DNA of 52,563 nucleotides from positions 1 to 52,563 of the forward strand of contig DATFRO010000124.1 in assembly GCA_035263105.1 (NCBI GenBank), written 5' to 3'. The position numbers and the translations under genes were made by a program. Numbering within the stretch: the stretch's first letter is position 1; each line of letters begins with the position of its first letter. The DNA comes from DATBVX01 sp035263105. GTDB lineage: Bacteria; Pseudomonadota; Gammaproteobacteria; Steroidobacterales; Steroidobacteraceae. Below, piece by piece: positions 8,951 to 16,539 of this stretch. The notes beneath the pieces are model-generated. The model was not told the DNA's origin. It worked only from the letters and a program-made list of their open reading frames with translations, and made no database searches.

Positions 8951-9023
8951 ACTACGGACCGCCACAGCGGCGATACTGCATTGCGTCGAAAGGCCGGATC
9001 ACACGATCCGAAGAGAGGCAATC

Positions 9024-10526
9024 GTGAAATTCACCACGGCCGCGGCGGCGGCGCTGCTGGCGCTCTTGGTCTCGGCTTGCGGTTCGCACGACTCAGGAAC
9101 CACGCCAGTGTCGACGTCCGCGGATACTGGCGGTTCCGCGCGCGGCGACTTCGGGCCGCCGCAAGGCGAGCCCATCAAGGCAGTGCTCGCGAGTCCGCCG
9201 CAGGTTCCGCCACCCGTCAATCGTAATTTTCCGGCCAAGGTTGTCGTCGAGCTCGAGGTGCGTGAGATAGAGCGGCCGATTGCGGAAGGCGTCACCTACA
9301 CGTTCTGGACCTTCGGCGGCACGGTGCCGGGCAGTTTCATCCGCGTGCGCCAGGGTGACACGGTGGAGTTCCACCTGCGCAATCACCCGACCTCGAAGAT
9401 GCCGCACAACATCGATCTGCACGGCGTCACCGGGCCGGGCGGTGGTGCGGCGTCCAGCTTTACTGCGCCGGGCCACGAGTCGGTGTTCACCTTCAAGGCG
9501 CTCAACCAGGGCCTGTACGTGTATCACTGCGCCACCGCGCCGGTCGGCATGCACGTGGCCAACGGCATGTACGGACTGATCCTCATCGAACCACCCGAGG
9601 GACTGCCGGCGGTCGATCGCGAGTTCTACGTCATGCAGGGTGACTTCTACACGGTCGGCAAGTATCGCGAGAAGGGACCACAGCCCTTCGACATGCAGAA
9701 AGCGATCGACGAGAACCCGACCTACGTGCTGTTCAATGGCGCGGAAGGCGCGCTCACCGGCGATCACGCATTGCAGGCAAAGATCGGTGAGAGGATTCGC
9801 CTTTACGTGGGCAACGGCGGGCCGAATCTCGTCAGCTCGTTTCACCTGATCGGCGAGATCTTCGACAAGGTGCGCTACGAAGGCGGGACGCACTCGCAGG
9901 AAAACGTGCAGACGACACTCATTCCAGCGGGCGGCGCGATGATCGCGGAGTTCCACACCGAGGTTCCGGGCACTTACGTGCTCGTCGATCACTCGATCTT
10001 CCGTGCGTTCAACAAGGGGGCGATCGGACTTCTCAAGGTCGACGGGCCGGAAAACAAGACCGTCTACTCCGGCAAGGAAGTCGACAATGTCTACCTGGGT
10101 GATGCGGCCGTGAGCACACAACCCGTTGCGACCGCCGCGCAGGCCGCTGCCGCCGGCACGCTCACCGTCGAACAGCAGATCGCAGCGGGCAAGGCGCTAT
10201 TCAATGGCACTTGCTCGGTCTGCCACCAGGACAACGGACAGGGATTGCCCGACGTATTTCCCCCGCTTGCAGGCTCGGACTTCCTGCAGGCGGACAAGAC
10301 ACGCGCCATTGCCACCGTGTTGAACGGTCGCACCGGGCCGATCACCGTCAACGGCAAGACCTTCAATTCCGTGATGCCGCCGATGAGTCAGCTCAACGAC
10401 GACGGGATCGCGAACATCCTCACCTACGTGCTCAACAGCTGGGGCAACAAGGGCGGACATGTGACCGCCGCTGAAGTTGCGCAGGTGCGCAAGGCGACGC
10501 CGCGGCCGGAAGGTGCGGCTCACTAG
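9024..10526 (+). CDS. nirK: Copper nitrite reductase with C-terminal cytochrome c domain, predicted lipoprotein
   Basis: A 500-residue NO-forming nitrite reductase. The signal peptide ends in LLVSAC, so Cys19 is a likely lipid anchor, as in AniA. Two cupredoxin domains occupy about residues 65-345. The type 1 copper ligands are His128, Cys169, His177 and Met182. The type 2 ligands are His133, His168 and His323. The catalytic Asp131 and His274 are also present. An alanine-rich linker (365-380) leads to a cytochrome c domain with CSVCH at 397-401 and Met451 or Met454 as axial ligand. Every key residue is intact. The fused heme domain, known from three-domain NirK enzymes, would supply electrons internally. 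nirV follows 18 bases downstream, then sco. Confidence 0.96.
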   Translation: MKFTTAAAAALLALLVSACGSHDSGTTPVSTSADTGGSARGDFGPPQGEPIKAVLASPPQVPPPVNRNFPAKVVVELEVREIERPIAEGVTYTFWTFGGTVPGSFIRVRQGDTVEFHLRNHPTSKMPHNIDLHGVTGPGGGAASSFTAPGHESVFTFKALNQGLYVYHCATAPVGMHVANGMYGLILIEPPEGLPAVDREFYVMQGDFYTVGKYREKGPQPFDMQKAIDENPTYVLFNGAEGALTGDHALQAKIGERIRLYVGNGGPNLVSSFHLIGEIFDKVRYEGGTHSQENVQTTLIPAGGAMIAEFHTEVPGTYVLVDHSIFRAFNKGAIGLLKVDGPENKTVYSGKEVDNVYLGDAAVSTQPVATAAQAAAAGTLTVEQQIAAGKALFNGTCSVCHQDNGQGLPDVFPPLAGSDFLQADKTRAIATVLNGRTGPITVNGKTFNSVMPPMSQLNDDGIANILTYVLNSWGNKGGHVTAAEVAQVRKATPRPEGAAH

Positions 10527-10544
10527 CGGCCACGCGGAGGAATC

Positions 10545-11411
10545 GTGGTGCGAGCGAGTTCCGACTGCAGTCGCGCGAGGCGAGTGCGAATCACGTCGCA
10601 GCGGACCAGCCTCGCGCTGCCCGCGCTGATCGCGCTGATCGCGACAAGTGCCGTGTCAGCCGGCGCACCCGACCAGCACACAGTCTCATCCGCGGGAGCC
10701 CAGGATGATCGCACGGTCCACATCGAGGGCGGCGCCTTCCGTTCGGTGCTGCCGACCGGTACCTCACGCGACTTCGTGACGGTGAAGCCATATCGTCTCG
10801 ATCGCCGGCCGGTGACCAATGCGGAGTTTCTCGCCTTCGTCAGCGAGCATCCCGAATGGCGCAAGGGACGCGTGCCGGTCGCGCTCGCCGATGTGAGCTA
10901 CCTCCAGCACTGGACCGGCGCGCTGCAACCGGGGCCGACGAGCCTGCCCAATCAACCGGTCACCTCCGTTAGCTGGTTCGCCGCGCGTGCGTACTGCGAG
11001 GCGCGCGGCGCGCGCCTGCCCGACTGGTACGAATGGGAACTCGCCGCTGCCGCGGACGAGACGCAACGCGACGCGCGCAATTCAGCCGAGTGGCAGCAGC
11101 GTGTACTCAGCTGGTACAGCCGGCCATCGAACGTCGCGCTCGCCCGCGTGAATGCCGGGAAGCCCAATGCTTACGGCGTTTACGATCTGCATGGGCTCGT
11201 GTGGGAGTGGGTGGAGGACTTCAACGCGCTCCTCATGAGCGGCGACAGCCGCGAGCAGGGCGATCCGGACCTGCTCAAGTTCTGCGGCAGCGGCGCGCTC
11301 TCGCTCCAGGACCAGTCGAACTACGCCGTGGCCATGCGCGTCGCATTCCTGTCCTCGCTCCAGGCCCACGACACCACCATCAACTTGGGATTCCGATGCG
11401 CAAGCAACTGA
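10545..11411 (+). CDS. nirV: NirV-like formylglycine-generating-enzyme family protein
   Basis: A 288-residue exported protein with the FGE-sulfatase fold. The start is GTG at 10545 or 10548, four to seven bases after a strong GGAGG ribosome site at 10536-10540. A signal peptide spans about residues 15-40. Family segments are IEGGAFRS, RRPVTNAEFLAFV, SVSWFAARAYCEARGARLP, the WYEWELAAA region and GLVWEWVEDF, ending in LGFRCASN. NirV proteins of this family are found with nirK in denitrifiers, but their reaction is not established. The paired catalytic cysteines of true formylglycine-generating enzymes are not obvious here, so a non-sulfatase role is likely. It overlaps sco by 16 bases. Confidence 0.85.
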   Translation: MVRASSDCSRARRVRITSQRTSLALPALIALIATSAVSAGAPDQHTVSSAGAQDDRTVHIEGGAFRSVLPTGTSRDFVTVKPYRLDRRPVTNAEFLAFVSEHPEWRKGRVPVALADVSYLQHWTGALQPGPTSLPNQPVTSVSWFAARAYCEARGARLPDWYEWELAAAADETQRDARNSAEWQQRVLSWYSRPSNVALARVNAGKPNAYGVYDLHGLVWEWVEDFNALLMSGDSREQGDPDLLKFCGSGALSLQDQSNYAVAMRVAFLSSLQAHDTTINLGFRCASN

Positions 11412-12037
11412 CTGCAGAGCGCCTGGTTCACTCACGGCGCGCGGCGGCATCCGGCGCACTGGCAGTCGCTGCCGTGCTCGGTCTGATGTCATCGAGTGGA
11501 TTGGCGGCGAACGCGCCGCCAGCCCCGGCCGCGAGCTGGCCCGCCGATTCCGTGCACCAGGCCGACGTGGCGCTCGAGACCTCACGCGGGGACCAGACCA
11601 CGCTCGCCGCGACGGGCGGACACGTGCGCATCGTCAGCATGTTCTACGCGAGCTGTGCGGCGGCGTGCCCGCTCACCGTGGATACGCTACGCAGGATCGA
11701 TGGCGAGCTCACAGCCCAGGAACGCGCCCGGCTCGCGATCCTGCTGGTGACCTTCGATCCCGAGCACGACGATCCGGCGGCACTGCGCGAGTTCGCGGGA
11801 CAGCATCGGATCGAGGATGCGCGCTGGACGCTCGGCCGTGCGTCTCTCGCCGACACGAGGAAGCTCGCCGGCGCTCTCGATATCCGCTACCGCGAGCTCG
11901 ACGACGGAAACTTCAACCACTCCACCGTGCTGGTGCTTCTCGATCCGGTCGGCCGCGTGCTCGCTCGCAGCACGCGGATGGGGACGCCCGACCCGCAGTT
12001 CATGGCCGCGGTTCGCAAGGCGCTAGGCGGCGCGTAG
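11396..12037 (+). CDS. SCO1/SenC family copper chaperone
   Basis: A 213-residue thioredoxin-fold protein with a signal or anchor segment around residues 18-38. The copper site is complete: Cys87 and Cys91 in SCAAAC, plus His175 in NFNHSTVLVLL. SCO proteins deliver copper to the CuA centre of oxidases or reduce its thiols. In a nirK-nirV operon it may instead metallate NirK, which needs two coppers. The ATG at 11396 lies inside the end of nirV, so translation is probably coupled. Its last 15 bases overlap the last bases of the convergent ligB gene. Confidence 0.92.
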   Translation: MRKQLTAERLVHSRRAAASGALAVAAVLGLMSSSGLAANAPPAPAASWPADSVHQADVALETSRGDQTTLAATGGHVRIVSMFYASCAAACPLTVDTLRRIDGELTAQERARLAILLVTFDPEHDDPAALREFAGQHRIEDARWTLGRASLADTRKLAGALDIRYRELDDGNFNHSTVLVLLDPVGRVLARSTRMGTPDPQFMAAVRKALGGA

Positions 12038-12886
12038 CCGCGCTTTCGCGTCGACACTCTCCAGCAACAGCAAGCCTGCTGCCGTATTCGAGATCGGAAC
12101 GTGGTAGTTGCTGTGCACCTTGCGCGCGCGCCCGGGCAGCGCACCCCGCGCCGCGATCCACATGAGGATCTCGACGCCTTGCGTGCCCGCCTGTTCGACG
12201 AGCTCACGATTGGTGTACGTCGTCAGCGCGGCCGGATCATTCACCAGCCGGTCCATGCACATCAGGTCGAAGTCCTTGTTGATGAACCCGGCGCGCTGGC
12301 CGTCGAGCTGATGTGAGAGGCCGCCCGTTCCGAGGATGAGGACTCGTGCCTCCTGCGGGAAGGATTTGATCGCCTGGCCCACGGCCTGCCCGAGCGCGTG
12401 ACAGCGCGCCGCGGACGGCAGCGGATGCTGCACTGTGTTGATGGCGATCGGCACCACCCGCACCGGCCACGCGCCCTGCGGCCATAGCAGCTCCATCGGC
12501 ACCACGAAGGCGTGATCCAGCAGCATCTCCTGGCACGTGGTCATATCGAAGTTCGCGTCCACCAGGTGTTCGATCAGGTGCCAGGAAAGAATCGAGTCGC
12601 CACGGAACGGAGGCAGCACGGGCAGGCCCCATCCTTCATCGGCGTTGTGATACACCGGAGCGGCACCGATCGCGAAGGTCGGCATCTTGTCGAGAAAGAA
12701 ATTCAGGCCGTGATCGTTGTAGAACATGACGACGACGTCCGGACGCGCGCGCTCCAGCCACGCATGCACCGCTTTGAAGCCGTCGAAGAACGGCTTCCAG
12801 TACGGATCCTGCTGCGCGCTGCGCGCAATCGCGCTGCCGATCGCAGGGACGTGTGAGGTCATGAGGCAACCGACGATCTCCGCCAT
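12023..12886 (-). CDS. ligB: Extradiol ring-cleavage dioxygenase beta subunit, LigB type
   Basis: A 287-residue catalytic subunit of a type II extradiol dioxygenase (protocatechuate 4,5-dioxygenase or gallate dioxygenase family). Iron ligands expected from LigB are His12 (SHVP) and His59 (NDHG), with a Glu in TNRELVEQAGTQGVE. The acid-base His is in GTGGLSHQL. I start at the ATG at 12886, two bases after the ligA stop, because conserved sequence begins there; the longer frame reads into ligA. The product would open protocatechuate or a related catechol acid in the cytoplasm. No ligC, ligI or ligJ genes are nearby, so the rest of the pathway must lie elsewhere. Confidence 0.9.
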   Translation of the reverse strand: MAEIVGCLMTSHVPAIGSAIARSAQQDPYWKPFFDGFKAVHAWLERARPDVVVMFYNDHGLNFFLDKMPTFAIGAAPVYHNADEGWGLPVLPPFRGDSILSWHLIEHLVDANFDMTTCQEMLLDHAFVVPMELLWPQGAWPVRVVPIAINTVQHPLPSAARCHALGQAVGQAIKSFPQEARVLILGTGGLSHQLDGQRAGFINKDFDLMCMDRLVNDPAALTTYTNRELVEQAGTQGVEILMWIAARGALPGRARKVHSNYHVPISNTAAGLLLLESVDAKARLRAA

Positions 12887-12888
12887 GG

Positions 12889-13242
12889 CTATCTCCCTGC
12901 GTTCGTGAGCTTGGTCTTGAACTGCTCGAGCGTCATGCCGGTCTGCTGCGCGCCGATGTCCTGCACACCCAGGTGGAGAATGCCGGCGAGCTTGGCGAGG
13001 TAATAGATGTTGCCACCCGCCTCGAGCAGCGACAGCACATCGCGCCTGCTCACCGCTTCGCGCTGTTCCGTGTCGAGACCGTACTTGCGGCAGTACGCTT
13101 CCTCGTCCCGCAGGAACGCTTCGCGGTTGCGCGCGTGGTTGAAGGAGAAGCACATGCGATTGAGCGCGTAGCCACGGCGCGCCTGTTCGGCGCCGAAGAT
13201 GGTCGTGCCGGGAATTTCGTCACTGATTCTGGTCGCGATCAT
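12889..13242 (-). CDS. ligA: Extradiol dioxygenase alpha subunit, LigA type
   Basis: A 117-residue protein matching the small LigA subunit that caps the LigB active site. Typical segments are GYALNRMCFSFNHARNREAFLRDEEAYCRKYGL and then the helical segment DVLSLLEAGGNIYYLAKLAG. Length fits separate LigA subunits (about 115-140 residues). The ATG at 13242 follows a 138-base gap after nnrS that contains a FixJ-like box 82 bases upstream, so ligAB may have its own promoter. Confidence 0.9.
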   Translation of the reverse strand: MIATRISDEIPGTTIFGAEQARRGYALNRMCFSFNHARNREAFLRDEEAYCRKYGLDTEQREAVSRRDVLSLLEAGGNIYYLAKLAGILHLGVQDIGAQQTGMTLEQFKTKLTNAGR

Positions 13243-13323
13243 TTGCGCCTCCGTGGATTTGCAGCTGGTACCGATGCTGCTCCCACGCTCGCGCGGGCGA
13301 AATTCGCGCCTGTGCGTAGGGCG

Positions 13324-13340
13324 CTGCGGAAACTACCTAG
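13324..13340 (-). promoter_or_regulatory. FixJ-like box upstream of ligAB
   Basis: On the minus strand this reads CTAGGTAGTTTCCGCAG. It contains GTAGTTTCC, which resembles the FixJ recognition sequence of rhizobia as I recall it (a GTAAGTAGTTTCC-like site). It matches 15 of 17 positions of the box at 16447-16463 and stands 82 bases before the ligA start; the other stands 77 bases before the usp start. The fixLJ genes lie beside both sites. Confidence 0.55.
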
Positions 13341-13380
13341 ATCGGATGGTGTGATGCGGAGCGTCAGGTCCGAGGGGCGC

Positions 13381-14595
13381 TTACCCCGGCTTTCCGTCCA
13401 CGCGGGGCCCGATGAGGATGGGCGCATAGACAATGAGATAGATCAGGAAAGCCATCGTCCAGGCGAGCCCCGCCAACGTCACCGCGGGCAGGTAGGCACC
13501 CGGCGCAACGGCTCCCCCGAACACTCGCAGCAGGGCGGCGAGGGTGAGCAGCACGTACGCGATCGTGATCGCGGGTGACACGGCGAGCGGGCGCCCGGTG
13601 TGGCCGAGCGAGGCCCGCGTCATGACCGCAAGGATCATGGTTGCGATCAGGCCGACCGTGAACGCATGCAGCCATTTGATGGCCCAGCCCGCATCGAACA
13701 GCAGCCAGCACGCCTTGAGCGCGAGCCCGAGCGGAAGCCAGGCATAGGCGACGTGCAACACCCAGAGGATCGATTCGCCGCGCGTCCGGAAGCTCCGCCA
13801 GCCGCTGAGGCGAGCTGCTTGCGCGATCGCGGCGAGCGCGGCGAGTGCGCCGCTCAGCCGGCTGTTGGGCCGAAACAGGTCGAGCAGCGCAATCGCGATC
13901 ATCGAGGCGATCACGAGCGTCTCGAGCCAGGTGCGGCTCACGAGCTCGACCTCATCGCCCCGTCTGCGCAACGCGTTGGCGGTGAACGACGGCACGATGC
14001 GTCCGCCGACGACGGTGATGAGGATGAGCGCGAGATTGATGGCGAAGCGGATCGCGCCGTCCGCGAGCGCGATGTCGCCGCTGCGCAGGGCGAGGAGGAA
14101 TGCGGCATCGGTCAGCCAGAGCACTGCGACCACCGCGAGAAGCGGCGTGTTGCGATTCTGGCTGCGCAACAGTGGCGGGGCGAGCAGCACGATGAGCGCG
14201 GGGAGGAGCGCCAGCTCCGCGACTGCGCTCACCACGAACGGCACATGGCCGAGCGTCGCCATGGCGAGGCGGCCGGCGATCCACAGCGCCACGAGCGTGA
14301 TCAGCGGCCAGCCGGCGAAGCCGCGCGCGCCGGTCCAGCTCGGGACGGCCGTCAGCAGGAACCCGGCGATCGCGGCGGCCACGAAACCGTAGACGAGCTC
14401 GTGCGAGTGCCAGTACATCGCGGGCAACGCCCCGAACGGCACGCTGCGATGGGCAAAGAGATAGAGCCAGGCGGGGACGATCGCGGCCGCATACAGTCCC
14501 GCCAGCAGGAAGAAGGGTCGGAAGCCGTAGTCGAAGAGCGCAAAGCGTCTCACGGGAGGATCGCGGGGTTGGGTGCCGTCGGGCGCGACTGTCAT
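13381..14595 (-). CDS. nnrS: NnrS family membrane protein
   Basis: A 404-residue protein with about 12 transmembrane segments, matching NnrS. Family marks include FALFDYGFRPFFLLAG at residues 18-33, YWHSHELVYGF near 61-71 and GGRIVPSFTANALRR near 198-212. The histidine-bearing first and last thirds fit the reported heme/copper-binding character of this family. NnrS is part of NO-responsive regulons in denitrifiers and protects against nitrosative stress. Its start lies 8 bases after the fixJ stop, making a fixLJ-nnrS transcription unit likely. Together with nirK it suggests nitrite reduction with NO as an intermediate, although no NO reductase gene is in the window. Confidence 0.92.
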   Translation of the reverse strand: MTVAPDGTQPRDPPVRRFALFDYGFRPFFLLAGLYAAAIVPAWLYLFAHRSVPFGALPAMYWHSHELVYGFVAAAIAGFLLTAVPSWTGARGFAGWPLITLVALWIAGRLAMATLGHVPFVVSAVAELALLPALIVLLAPPLLRSQNRNTPLLAVVAVLWLTDAAFLLALRSGDIALADGAIRFAINLALILITVVGGRIVPSFTANALRRRGDEVELVSRTWLETLVIASMIAIALLDLFRPNSRLSGALAALAAIAQAARLSGWRSFRTRGESILWVLHVAYAWLPLGLALKACWLLFDAGWAIKWLHAFTVGLIATMILAVMTRASLGHTGRPLAVSPAITIAYVLLTLAALLRVFGGAVAPGAYLPAVTLAGLAWTMAFLIYLIVYAPILIGPRVDGKPG

Positions 14596-14603
14596 CGCAA
14601 TGT

Positions 14604-15227
14604 TCAGGCCGTTGCGCTGAGACCGGCTTCGAGCGCCATCTGCACCAGGTGAGCGAGCGAATTGGCGTCCATCTTTTCCATGACGCGCGCGCGGTGGATC
14701 TCGACGGTGCGCTGACTCAGCTGCAAATCCGCCGCGATCACTTTGTTGGCCTTGCCCTGGATGACAAGCTTCAGCACGTCCTGCTCGCGGGGTGTGAGCG
14801 TGGCGACGCGCGCCAGCAGGCGTTCGCGATTGCCGAGGAGCTCGCGGCCGGCGCGATCCTTCGCCAGCGCCTTGTGAATGCGATCGACGAGATCCTGGTC
14901 ACGGAACGGCTTCTGCAGAAAGTCGAGCGCGCCGTGCTGCATGGCCTCCACCGCCATCGGCACGTCGCCGTGCCCGGTGATGAAGATGATCGGCACCAGG
15001 GCGCCGCGCGCGTTGAGCTCCTGCTGCAACTCGAGTCCGCTCATGCCGGGCATGCGGATGTCGAGCACCAGGCATCCGGGGCGCTGTGGATCGAATGCAG
15101 CGAGGAACTCCTGCGCGGACGCGTAGGCGAGGGTCGGCAGGCCGAGCGTCTTGAGCAGCATCTTCAGCGAGCCGCGCACGGCCTCGTCGTCGTCGACGAC
15201 GCACACGGTTGCGGGTTGTTCTGTCAC
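14604..15227 (-). CDS. fixJ: FixJ-type response regulator
   Basis: A 207-residue two-domain regulator. The receiver domain has the acidic pair at Asp12-Asp13, the phosphoacceptor Asp56 in LVLDIRMPGMSG and the conserved lysine in FLQKPF. The C-terminal LuxR/NarL helix-turn-helix reads LTPREQDVLKLVIQG and SQRTVEIHRARVMEKM. The start is GTG at 15227, overlapping the kinase stop as GTGA, so the pair is translationally coupled. A longer ATG start at 15269 would run into the kinase gene. It should receive phosphate from the adjacent kinase and activate low-oxygen genes; boxes resembling its motif occur upstream of usp, ligA and, more weakly, nirK. Confidence 0.92.
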   Translation of the reverse strand: MTEQPATVCVVDDDEAVRGSLKMLLKTLGLPTLAYASAQEFLAAFDPQRPGCLVLDIRMPGMSGLELQQELNARGALVPIIFITGHGDVPMAVEAMQHGALDFLQKPFRDQDLVDRIHKALAKDRAGRELLGNRERLLARVATLTPREQDVLKLVIQGKANKVIAADLQLSQRTVEIHRARVMEKMDANSLAHLVQMALEAGLSATA

Positions 15228-16366
15228 GGTGAGGTGTCCTGCATCGTTGGCAAGGTGAAATGGAAGCACGCGCCGCCATCCGGGGCCGGACGGTACGCGA
15301 GCTTGCCGCCGTGCGCCTGCACGATCGTGCGGCTGATCGCGAGCCCCAGGCCGGTGCCGTGCGCCTTGGTGGTGAAGAACGGATTGAACAGATTCGCGAC
15401 CGCGCCGGGTTCCACCCCCGGCCCGTGATCGCGCACCGAGAACTCCACGCCGTCCGGCACGCGCGCCGCGCGCAGGACGATTTCACGCTGTGCGCCGTCG
15501 CCCTGCAATGTCGCATCGATCGCATTGCGCAGCAGGTTGAGCAGCACCTGCTGCAGCTGGACGGGATCGGCGTCGAGTGGTGGGAGATGTTCCTCGACTT
15601 CGAGCAGCAGGCGCATGTCGTTGGCGCGCGCGTCGGGCCGCGCCAGCATGTTGAGATCTTCCAGCAGGCGGTTGCAGTCGACGCGCTCGCGACGCACCTC
15701 CCGGTTGCTCACGAAGGCACGCAGCCGGCGGATCACTTCGCCGGCACGCAGCGCCTGCTTGCTGATCTGGGCGAGAGCCTCGCGCAGTTCCTCGGTATCC
15801 AGCGCGCTGCCCTGCGAGAGCAGGTATTGGCACGCTTGCGCGTAGGTCGCGATGGCCGCGAGCGGCTGGTTGATTTCGTGGGCGAGCCCGGCGGCCATCT
15901 CGCCCATGGTGCTGAGACGCGCCACGTGCGTAAGGCGCTCGCGCGCCTGGGTCACTTCGCTCTCGGCCGCGACCCGCGCGCTGAGGTCGTGCACGAAGCC
16001 GACGAAGCGCGGCGGCTCGGCGCCCGCCACCCGGCCCACCGACAGCGCCGCCGGGAAGATCGACCCGTCGCGCCGCTGCGCCTGCACTTCACGGCCGATG
16101 CCAATGATCCGGGCCTCGCCGGTTGTCAGGTAGCGCTCCAGGTACCCGTCGTGGGCGCTGCGATGCGGCTCGGGCATGAGCATGCTGACGTTGCGAGCGA
16201 TGACTTCGTGCGCTGCGTAGCCGAACAGGCGTTCAGCCGCGGGATTGAAGGTCTCGATGTGACCGGCCGCATCGATGACGATGACAGCATCGACGGCGGC
16301 GTCGAGGAGCGCGCGCAGCTCGGAGGAGGCGCGCTGCGAATGGGAAGTGACAGCGGGTTGTGACAT
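15224..16366 (-). CDS. fixL: FixL-like sensor kinase with predicted heme PAS domain
   Basis: A 380-residue soluble histidine kinase. One PAS domain (about residues 15-130) contains MPEPHRSAHDGYLERY and IIGIGREV. His72 matches the proximal heme histidine of FixL (His200 in Bradyrhizobium), and Arg92 lies exactly 20 residues later, as Arg220 does there. Heme-based O2 or NO sensing is therefore well supported. The phosphoacceptor is His163 in AHEINQPLAAIATYAQ, followed by N, G1 (DHGPGVEP) and G2 (GTGLGLAI) boxes. No transmembrane segment is visible. I start at the ATG at 16366 rather than an ATG 20 codons upstream. It overlaps fixJ and lies divergent from usp. Confidence 0.9.
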   Translation of the reverse strand: MSQPAVTSHSQRASSELRALLDAAVDAVIVIDAAGHIETFNPAAERLFGYAAHEVIARNVSMLMPEPHRSAHDGYLERYLTTGEARIIGIGREVQAQRRDGSIFPAALSVGRVAGAEPPRFVGFVHDLSARVAAESEVTQARERLTHVARLSTMGEMAAGLAHEINQPLAAIATYAQACQYLLSQGSALDTEELREALAQISKQALRAGEVIRRLRAFVSNREVRRERVDCNRLLEDLNMLARPDARANDMRLLLEVEEHLPPLDADPVQLQQVLLNLLRNAIDATLQGDGAQREIVLRAARVPDGVEFSVRDHGPGVEPGAVANLFNPFFTTKAHGTGLGLAISRTIVQAHGGKLAYRPAPDGGACFHFTLPTMQDTSP

Positions 16367-16446
16367 TGCGAATCGAGTGTAGGGTGCCGGTCGAGTCTCC
16401 GGCAATGCGGCAGGGCCACTGTGCACGAAAGCTGTGCAGTGTCGCC

Positions 16447-16463
16447 CTAGGTGTTTTCCGCAG
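16447..16463 (+). promoter_or_regulatory. FixJ-like box upstream of usp
   Basis: CTAGGTGTTTTCCGCAG, 77 bases before the usp start, identical at 15 of 17 positions to the box ahead of ligA. Its right end overlaps an inverted repeat (CCGCAG-TTTT-CTGCGG, 16458-16473). Universal stress genes are common targets of low-oxygen regulators, which fits. Confidence 0.55.
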
Positions 16464-16489
16464 TTTTCTGCGGCGAGTGAGGATTTTCG

Positions 16490-16502
16490 CCCCCGCAGGG
16501 GG
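16490..16502. repeat. CCCCC-GCA-GGGGG hairpin in the usp leader
   Basis: A perfect 5-bp inverted repeat with a 3-base loop, 38 bases before the usp start codon. It could fold in the usp leader RNA. No run of T follows, so it is not a typical terminator. Confidence 0.3.
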
Positions 16503-16539
16503 CTGAGAAGATCCGCCCATCCTTCCGAGGGACGACGCC

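Noticed and set aside
10545..11411. NirV as a true formylglycine-generating enzyme for a sulfatase
   Set aside because: No sulfatase gene in the window, the catalytic cysteine pair is not evident and the nirK context explains it better.
16458..16473. CCGCAG-TTTT-CTGCGG hairpin as a terminator
   Set aside because: It lies in a divergent promoter region upstream of both genes, so it cannot end either transcript; at most it belongs to an operator.
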